From CAYGTS01 sp964352905 (GTDB taxonomy: Bacteria; Pseudomonadota; Gammaproteobacteria; JAHCLG01), in assembly GCA_964352905.1 (NCBI GenBank), contig CAYGTS010000020.1:1-26830 (forward strand): 26,830 nt of DNA, written 5' to 3'. Made by a program: the position numbers and the translations under genes. The notes under the pieces were generated by a model, which searched no databases, was not told the origin of the DNA, and saw nothing but the letters and a program-made list of their open reading frames with translations. Below, piece by piece: positions 22,174 to 26,830 of the stretch (position 1 is its first letter; each line of letters starts with the position of its first letter).

Positions 22174-22366
22174 ATTCGTTTGACAGAGCAAGCACTTCAC
22201 TTTAAAGTGCTGGTCCAGAAGCATAAGCAGGTTTTATATGACAAAAATGCAAATTAAATTGGAAAAGTTTAAAAAAGCCTTAGCAGCATTAGAAGCAATT
22301 TATTTAAAGCCACAACAGCAAGATCAAAAAATGAGGTCACCATGCAGCCAAATGCTGAACACTTAA
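22174..22366 (+). pseudogene. Remnant of a nucleotidyltransferase/HEPN-like gene pair
   Basis: Two short frames precede orn. The first (22174-22254) reads IRLTEQALHFKVLVQKHKQV then LYDKNAN and a stop, like the end of a MNT-type nucleotidyltransferase (which typically closes F-x-V-L...G/K-x-V-L-Y-D). The second starts at ATG 22238, overlapping the first as toxin-antitoxin pairs do. It reads MTKMQIKLEKFKKALAALEA and then LKPQQQD, like the start of a nucleotidyltransferase substrate-binding (HI0074/TIGR01987-type) protein. It then runs out of frame into orn and stops at 22366 after 42 codons. Both pieces are too short to be functional. The family match is by eye over short spans and is tentative. 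Confidence 0.4.
22180..22208 (+). promoter_or_regulatory. Promoter candidate for orn
   Basis: A perfect TTGACA (22180-22185) is followed after 17 nt by TAAAGT (22203-22208), about 130 nt before the orn start. The stretch AGCACTT-CACTTTA-AAGTGCT inside it is an inverted repeat. The same bases could also be the tail of a decayed gene (see the remnant at 22174-22366). Confidence 0.4.
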
Positions 22367-22902
22367 TTTGGATCGATTTAGAAATGACGGGCTTAAAGCC
22401 AGAATCGGATCGCATCATTGAAATTGCAACGGTGATTACCGATAAGCACTTAAATACGATTGCCGAAGGACCAGTGCTTGCTGTTCACCAAAGTGATGCA
22501 TGCTTGGCAGCCATGGATAGTTGGAATACTAAACAACATGGTAAATCTGGTTTAGTTGATCGCGTGAAACAAAGCAAGGTTAGCGAAGTGCAAGCTGAAG
22601 AAGCAACCCTAGAATTTATTATGCAATACGTACCACCACAAAAATCACCCATGTGTGGCAATAGTATTTGCCAAGATCGGCGTTTTTTAGTGCGCTATAT
22701 GCCAGCACTTGCTGCCTATTTTCATTATCGTAATTTAGATGTGAGCACGTTGAAAGAGTTAGCTAAGCGTTGGGCACCACAAATCTTTAATGGCGTAGAA
22801 AAAGAATCCAAACACTTAGCCTTAGATGACATTTACGAATCCATTAACGAATTAAAGTTTTACCGTGAACGCTTGTTTGATCGTACTGTTTTTAATATTT
22901 AA
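22342..22902 (+). CDS. orn: Oligoribonuclease
   Basis: The 186-residue 3'-5' exonuclease that degrades di- to penta-ribonucleotides, including the pGpG end product of cyclic-di-GMP breakdown. The full DEDDh set is in place at the canonical positions: D12 and E14 in LIWIDLEMTGL, D112 in CGNSICQDRRFL, H158 and D163 in KHLALDDIYESI. Length and C-terminal ELKFYRERLF fit the family. TGAGGTCACC just before ATG 22342 is a good binding site. It is transcribed alone; MITE copy J begins 4 nt after its stop. Confidence 0.97.
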   Translation: MQPNAEHLIWIDLEMTGLKPESDRIIEIATVITDKHLNTIAEGPVLAVHQSDACLAAMDSWNTKQHGKSGLVDRVKQSKVSEVQAEEATLEFIMQYVPPQKSPMCGNSICQDRRFLVRYMPALAAYFHYRNLDVSTLKELAKRWAPQIFNGVEKESKHLALDDIYESINELKFYRERLFDRTVFNI

Positions 22903-22905
22903 AGT

Positions 22906-23025
22906 GTAACTTATTCACCATGTAGATGGGAACGCCCTGATCCCCGCTTTCGCGAGGACTGGCGTTTTTATCGCCGAATCTGAACGTTCTCGGTAAATTC
23001 ACCTTCAAATTTACTGAATAGTTAC
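22906..23025 (-). mobile_element. MITE copy J, variant core, no duplication
   Basis: A 120-bp copy beginning GTAACTTATTCACCATGTAG, with CCTGATCCCCGCTTTCGCG and AGGACTGGCGTTTTTATCGC inside, and ending TTACTGAATAGTTAC. The inner unit is the one found in copy H, here without the long hairpin arm. The flanks TTTAAAGT and GAATTTTT do not match, so it is old or was left by recombination. It starts immediately after the orn stop and may act as its transcript end. Confidence 0.82.
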
Positions 23026-23096
23026 GAATTTTTAATTTAAAAAATGCGCTTAGAGCTATAAAGTATTCCTGTGCTCAGCTGAATGTTATTCTAACT

Positions 23097-23336
23097 TCAT
23101 CCTCTTCTTTGCCGCTTAGGAGCGCGCTCATCCTTTGAGTTATTGCGTTCTCTCCTCCCCCTCTGTGGGTTGTTATCATTAACATATTGTCTATTGTTGA
23201 GGTTAACATCTTCTCTATTGTTGAGGAGTTGAACGCCGTCCATAATATCCCCTCGTCTAAAAAAGGCGAACAAATCGTTGCGTATAATGCCTTGTCCTTG
23301 TGTAGGGTTATTGTTACTATTTTCTCTATGTGGCAT
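23097..23336 (-). CDS. Small Asn/Arg-rich basic protein
   Basis: A 79-residue hydrophilic protein without a recognisable family. It is rich in Asn and Arg, contains a near-repeat LLNNREDVN / LNNRQYVND (about 38-55), and ends KDERAPKRQRRG, a cluster resembling a basic nuclear-localisation or nucleic-acid-binding signal. AGAGGT lies about 10 nt before the ATG, and a TATAAT (23364-23369) stands upstream, so it is likely a real gene. The composition suggests disorder. It could bind nucleic acid or, in a host-associated bacterium, be exported; neither is shown. Confidence 0.55.
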   Translation of the reverse strand: MPHRENSNNNPTQGQGIIRNDLFAFFRRGDIMDGVQLLNNREDVNLNNRQYVNDNNPQRGRRERNNSKDERAPKRQRRG

Positions 23337-23363
23337 AACGTTTACCTCTTTTATCTTAATTTT

Positions 23364-23369
23364 ATTATA
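23364..23369 (-). promoter_or_regulatory. -10 element for the small basic protein
   Basis: A perfect TATAAT on the minus strand ends 28 nt before the start codon at 23336. The -35 region is weak (TCGTTA at 17 nt). Confidence 0.4.
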
Positions 23370-23392
23370 GGACTTGTTTACAAATTAACGAC

Positions 23393-23408
23393 CTACACTT
23401 CAGTGTAG
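23393..23408. terminator. Small hairpin after the ZIP gene
   Basis: CTACACT-TC-AGTGTAG is a perfect 7-bp inverted repeat between the ZIP transporter stop and the promoter of the small basic protein. It has no strong T run. It could be a weak terminator for the mla-ZIP transcript or an operator for the small gene. Confidence 0.35.
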
Positions 23409-23431
23409 CGAATTATAAACACGCCCATAGT

Positions 23432-24211
23432 TTACACCCAAATCGCAACAACGGCCATTAAAATTGTACCTACCACAAAATAAATCGATTTAATTAAGGC
23501 ATGTCTTGGGTGTGCTTCACAGACCTGGATATCGACTCTATCAAACAAGGCGATATAAATAAACGTACCGGCAGCCAAGGCATTAAAAATCGCTTGGGTT
23601 AACATTGCAGCATTATTTTGTAATAAATGATTAATATACGAGCCAAATAAAATACCAAACGGTGTCATGCATGAAAATAACAGGATGAGCCTGAAAATAG
23701 TCGCATTGTTGATTTTATTATTATACATTGAAATGCTGAGTGCGAACGCAGCCGCCCCTTTATGGGTAATGATCGCAAAAAACAAAATGATAAAGCTAGC
23801 GACATCAAAATCAACCCCTAGAGCAATGCCTGCTAAAATAGAATGAATCGATAATAAAATTAATAATAAATACGACATCCAGGTATTCTGCAATAAACTT
23901 TCGCGATTAACTAAGGTTGCCAGTCCTTGTTCAATAAAATATAAAATAATAATCGCTAGCGCGCAGACGGCGCTCACTAATGGAAAAGCAGCATGCGGAT
24001 ACAGTGTTTGAAAATTACGTTCGGCATCGGGTAATAAATGAATTAAGCCAGCGCCTAAAAAAATGCCGCGGGCTAATGACTCACTGTAAATTAAAAAATG
24101 GCTTGATTTAAACGCGCGGTGAATAAACAGTGGCAGTAAGCCAAAAACTAGGGCAATGCCAAAAATAATCAGTGCAGCAAGGAATTTATAAAAAAATGTG
24201 ACTGCTAACAT
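23432..24211 (-). CDS. ZIP-family divalent metal transporter
   Basis: A 259-residue inner-membrane protein with about eight hydrophobic segments. The metal-binding helices of the ZIP family are recognisable: FLGAGLIHLLPDA (H58, helix II), SIHSILAGIALG (helix IV) and IITHKGAAAFALS (helix V), where the His residues line the binuclear metal site. ZIP proteins import Zn2+, Fe2+ or Mn2+. The length fits the short bacterial forms. Its start is only 2 nt from the stop of the Mla-type lipoprotein gene, so it is probably co-transcribed with the mla genes, an association not obviously functional. The metal cannot be specified. Confidence 0.85.
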   Translation of the reverse strand: MLAVTFFYKFLAALIIFGIALVFGLLPLFIHRAFKSSHFLIYSESLARGIFLGAGLIHLLPDAERNFQTLYPHAAFPLVSAVCALAIIILYFIEQGLATLVNRESLLQNTWMSYLLLILLSIHSILAGIALGVDFDVASFIILFFAIITHKGAAAFALSISMYNNKINNATIFRLILLFSCMTPFGILFGSYINHLLQNNAAMLTQAIFNALAAGTFIYIALFDRVDIQVCEAHPRHALIKSIYFVVGTILMAVVAIWV

Positions 24212-24213
24212 AA

Positions 24214-24816
24214 TTAGGTATTCTTAACACAAAATTGTGCGAGTTGGCTGAGTAATCTTGCTAATGCCTGGTTGGTAGCAGTTACGCCATCGTAAGGGGT
24301 TGCGCCATGCACCGGCTGTTCTACCAAAAAGTTTTTACTGGCGCGAATGGTACGGCTATGTTGGTTGATAATTTGTGCGCGCAATTCAATCGTGACATAA
24401 CTGCTGGCGGCATTATTACCGTTGAAATGACGGGTAAATTGTACTAATTGTGAGTTTAAAATATAGGTGGTGTTTCCGGTAAAAGGTGCGGAAACAACGG
24501 CACGAAAATGATTGGTTTTTTGTAAGGCTGCAACAATATTGGGCGTTAATAATTCAGCTGGCGGGCCGGCCCATTGATTATTGGCAAAATAATCAATTTC
24601 AAGTGGTCTTTTCGTATAAGCCATTTTTTCTGATTTAAATGCTGGTGCCGGAACCGGTTGTGATACTAAAATGCTGCGGTAGGTGTGGCGCGCTTGCGCA
24701 ATAGTGTGAACATTAATATCTAGATTATATTGGTTAACTTCTGGTGTGCGTTGCGGCGATAGCAATGAGCATGAGCTGATTAGCCAAGGCATGATAAGCA
24801 AACATAAATATTTCAT
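24214..24816 (-). CDS. ABC-type transport auxiliary lipoprotein
   Basis: A 200-residue lipoprotein with a short signal and a lipobox ending ISSC (Cys16). The mature part matches the ABC_trans_aux (PqiC/YmbA-like, DUF330) family: a SILVSQPVPAPAFKSEKMAYTKRPLEIDYFANNQW type strand pair (about 48-83), LTPNIVAALQKTNHFRAV, a central LNSQLVQFTRHF, and a final helix with LARLLSQLAQF. Such lipoproteins sit in the outer membrane and receive or hand on lipids from an MCE protein. The start overlaps the end of mlaD by 4 nt (ATGA type coupling), which supports a shared function. Confidence 0.85.
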   Translation of the reverse strand: MKYLCLLIMPWLISSCSLLSPQRTPEVNQYNLDINVHTIAQARHTYRSILVSQPVPAPAFKSEKMAYTKRPLEIDYFANNQWAGPPAELLTPNIVAALQKTNHFRAVVSAPFTGNTTYILNSQLVQFTRHFNGNNAASSYVTIELRAQIINQHSRTIRASKNFLVEQPVHGATPYDGVTATNQALARLLSQLAQFCVKNT

Positions 24817-25724
24817 TGCGCATTCTCTCCGGGACCCGCGGCTGCTGGTACTTTGCCTCGAATCAGCATGGCTGGATTTTTTTGTAGCTGAGAGGATAAC
24901 CCTTTTAAATTGACTGTCAAGTCAGAGAAGTTTTGCAAGGTACTGTATAGCTGTGGCGTGAGTTGATCGGCAATGTTGTCAAAAATATTTTTGGCTTTAC
25001 CCACAGTGTTGTCAATGTTATCCGCCATGCGACGTAAACTATTCATGCCAGATTTTGCTTGTTGCACTAAACCCGGGAATTGATCTGATGCTGCGCGGGT
25101 ATTACTCGCAATCACTTTTAAATCGGCTAACGTGGTTTTAAGGTTTTCAGAATTTTTAGCCAAGACATTGCTGAATTCTTGTAAATTACCCAAGGCTTGC
25201 GTGACATTCTCTTGGTTTTTTTTGCTTAAAATGGTTTGCAGACCTGATGTAATATGATCAAAATTACCGGTTAAATTACGCAACGCTTGATCCAGGCGCA
25301 AAAACAACGAAGGTTTAGTTTTAATGACTGGATATTCTTCTCCAGGTTGCACGCGTAAAATGGGGGAATTAGGTGCACCACCGGATAAGCCGATATAAGT
25401 GATCCCAGTAAAACCCTGGCTTTCAAGTGTCGCTGTTGTATCTTCGCGAATTGTCACGTCGCTTTCAATGGCAAAAACTAAACGTACCTGGGTGGGATCT
25501 TTGGGATTAAGGCTGATATCAGCAACATAACCGATTTTAACACCATTGTATTTTACAGGCGATTGGATAGATAAACCGGAAACAGATTCGCGCATGTAGG
25601 CAAGATAGGTTTTATAATTTTTGCCAGAACTCCCTGTTGTTAACCACAACACAGCATAGATAAAAGCAATACTCAGCGTTATGACAAAAATGCCAACAAC
25701 GGTATAGTTTACTTTTGAATCCAT
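24813..25724 (-). CDS. mlaD: MlaD-like MCE-domain lipid transport protein
   Basis: A 303-residue periplasmic protein anchored by one N-terminal helix (about 8-29). The MCE domain follows (about 38-120): YLAYMRESVSGLSIQSPVKYNGVKIGYV, then VRLVFAIESDVTIREDT, then ATLESQGFTGITYIGLSGG, all typical. A long helical, coiled-coil-prone C-terminal region (about 145-290) contains repeated leucine and asparagine heptads, longer than in E. coli MlaD (183), as in the larger MCE proteins of lipoprotein-containing systems. It binds phospholipid for the MlaFE ABC transporter. It lies downstream of mlaF; a palindromic repeat separates them. Confidence 0.9.
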   Translation of the reverse strand: MDSKVNYTVVGIFVITLSIAFIYAVLWLTTGSSGKNYKTYLAYMRESVSGLSIQSPVKYNGVKIGYVADISLNPKDPTQVRLVFAIESDVTIREDTTATLESQGFTGITYIGLSGGAPNSPILRVQPGEEYPVIKTKPSLFLRLDQALRNLTGNFDHITSGLQTILSKKNQENVTQALGNLQEFSNVLAKNSENLKTTLADLKVIASNTRAASDQFPGLVQQAKSGMNSLRRMADNIDNTVGKAKNIFDNIADQLTPQLYSTLQNFSDLTVNLKGLSSQLQKNPAMLIRGKVPAAAGPGENAQ

Positions 25725-25781
25725 AGTTAACCCTAGTTCGGTTTTTAAAAGTTAGTCGTTCTCTCGTCATGACGAAGATCT

Positions 25782-25944
25782 CCGTCGTTGCGAGGAGCGT
25801 TAGCGACGCGGCAATCCAGAGAAAGGATCTTCGATCTTGCAAAATGCCATAGTGCTTGCTAGTCGTACAACTGCACCAACATCGCCTTTAATCTCTCTCA
25901 CTGCCACAACCCCTGGATTGCAACGCTCACGCTCGCAATGATGG
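25782..25944. repeat. Palindromic CCRTCRTTGCGAG repeat between mlaF and mlaD
   Basis: A 163-bp element with inverted ends. The left arm is CCGTCGTTGCGAGGAGC...GCAATCCAG (25782-25819) and the right arm CTGGATTGCAACG...TTGC-type complement, ending ATGATGG (25913-25944). Similar CGTCATTGCGAG...GCAATCCAG palindromes are scattered through genomes of Rickettsia, Legionella and related bacteria. The inside contains two GATCTTCG-like pieces. It interrupts the mlaF-mlaD part of the operon, about 234 nt of non-coding sequence where these genes are normally close. Confidence 0.75.
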
Positions 25945-25958
25945 AGTCTAGTATACCA

Positions 25959-26729
25959 TCATTCATGCGCTATCGTAGCCGCAGCTCGTGCCCTGGGACC
26001 AGAAAAATAGTTTTTGATCAAGGGAATATCAGAATGATAAAGTTCCTGCATTGTACCTACTTGAAGGACTTTCTTGTCGCCGATTACTGCAACACGATCA
26101 GTGACACGCCATAAGGTATCTAAATCATGTGTAATTAGCACGATGGTTAATTTTAAACTTTTTTTAAGATTTAAAATTAATTCATCGAGTGCACTGGCGC
26201 CTAGTGGATCCAGCCCCGCGGTTGGCTCATCCAGAAACAATAACTTGGGATCTAAGGCAATCGCTCTTGCTACGGCGGCGCGCTTGATCATACCGCCGCT
26301 GAGTTCAGCAGGATAATTCGCAGCACTATTAACCGGTAAACCAACTAGGGCAATTTTTAATAAGGCCAGTTCATTGATAAAGTTTTGCGGTAAATCAGTA
26401 TGTAACTGCATTGGGAAAGCCACATTTTCTTGTACGGTTAGCGATGAAAATAAGGCGCCTTGTTGAAACATGACACCCACTTCAGATTGCAAATGTGGCA
26501 TCTCACTAAAGCTATGCCCAACGATTTCATGACCAAATAATTTAATAGAACCGCTTGTTGGTTTTTGCAGCATTAAAATATTGCGCATTAACGTGGTTTT
26601 ACCGCTGCCGCTGCCACCAACGATGGCTAAAATTTCACCGCGGTTCACGGTTAAATTTAAATCTTTATGAACACACTGTTCACCAAAATAAGTGCAAAGA
26701 TTGTTTATTTCAATGATTGGATTTGGCAT
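25959..26729 (-). CDS. mlaF: MlaF-like ABC transporter ATPase
   Basis: A 256-residue ATPase of the lipid-transport (MlaF/Ttg2A) class. It has Walker A GGSGSGKTT (38-46), the Q-loop at MFQQGALF, the signature LSGGM (143-147) with the class-typical GGMIKRAAVARAIA, Walker B LLFLDEP (163-169), TAGLDP and the LITHD switch histidine. It couples ATP hydrolysis to phospholipid movement between the inner membrane and the MCE protein. The start overlaps the stop of the upstream permease gene by one base (TAATG), so the two are translationally coupled. Confidence 0.93.
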   Translation of the reverse strand: MPNPIIEINNLCTYFGEQCVHKDLNLTVNRGEILAIVGGSGSGKTTLMRNILMLQKPTSGSIKLFGHEIVGHSFSEMPHLQSEVGVMFQQGALFSSLTVQENVAFPMQLHTDLPQNFINELALLKIALVGLPVNSAANYPAELSGGMIKRAAVARAIALDPKLLFLDEPTAGLDPLGASALDELILNLKKSLKLTIVLITHDLDTLWRVTDRVAVIGDKKVLQVGTMQELYHSDIPLIKNYFSGPRARAAATIAHE

Positions 26730-26830
26730 TATATTCCTTGCATGCTAAAGATCACGGAAAAAACGGCATCAGCAACAATCACTAAAAAAATTGATAAAAC
26801 CACACTTTTAGTCGTTTGAATGCCAATGCT
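26729..26830 (-). CDS. mlaE: MlaE-like ABC transporter permease, C-terminal end
   Basis: The last 33 codons of the permease: SIGIQTTKSVVLSIFLVIVA followed by DAVFSVIF and SMQGI before the TAA. The G-[IV]-G-x-x-T-T-x-[AS]-V-V-x-S-I pattern with the terminal VADAxF helix is the C-terminal signature of MlaE. The gene continues beyond the window end. It overlaps mlaF by one base and starts the visible part of the mlaE-mlaF-mlaD-lipoprotein operon. Confidence 0.88.
   Translation of the reverse strand, partial: SIGIQTTKSVVLSIFLVIVADAVFSVIFSMQGI

Noticed and set aside
1..23025. CRISPR array or REP-type tandem cluster
   Set aside because: The repeats are far apart, lie in both orientations, and carry terminal inverted repeats with target duplications; they are transposable elements.

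Overview
The window looks like the chromosome of an AT-rich gammaproteobacterium. Its core genes (macromolecular-synthesis operon, cytochrome bo3 operon, orn, plsY, tsaD, Mla-type lipid transporter) are typical gammaproteobacterial ones. The AT-rich coding, the many dispersed repeats, the decayed toxin-antitoxin genes and the orphan proteins suggest a host-associated lineage of the Legionellales/Coxiellaceae kind. That placement is inferred from gene content; no rRNA is present to confirm it.

Layout. 1-2300: a 5'-truncated VUT/YhhQ-type transporter cut by a repeat, a two-domain cupin_5 (DUF985) protein and a convergent unknown gene. 2300-3300: a decayed vapC toxin gene and a repeat. 3304-5541: a minus-strand SRPBCC - MarR - MFS efflux operon with a palindrome over its promoter. 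5858-10102: a membrane-protein gene followed by cyoABCD. 10232-14135: an accessory island bounded and punctuated by repeats, holding a secreted-protein gene with an in-frame stop, two paralogous orphan proteins that share a C-terminal tail, and a third orphan gene. 14137-14868: the remaining C-terminal half of a DUF2254 membrane protein. 14935-20011: a small secreted protein and rpsU-yqeY-dnaG-rpoD. 20326-22902: tsaD, plsY, orn. 23097-26830: a small very basic protein, a ZIP metal transporter, and an MlaE-MlaF-MlaD-lipoprotein ABC system whose permease runs off the window.

The most striking non-coding content is a miniature inverted-repeat element present in ten complete or partial copies. 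Its ends are GTAACTA(T/C)TCA, its intact core is a long hairpin, and it makes 8-bp target duplications. Four copies (3018, 4564, 10953, 21989) have perfect duplications and a fifth has one offset by a base. The elements have edited genes: one rewrote the last residues and stop of marR, one separates an extended -10 promoter from its gene, one cuts off the start of the VUT gene and one adjoins the truncated DUF2254 gene. A second GC-rich element with TATACTC ends occurs four times, and a third palindromic repeat sits inside the mla operon.

The best candidate for something undescribed is the orphan protein pair at 11052-13045. The two proteins share a helical module, present once in the first and twice in the second, and an RPRA(A/S)SAA C-terminus.
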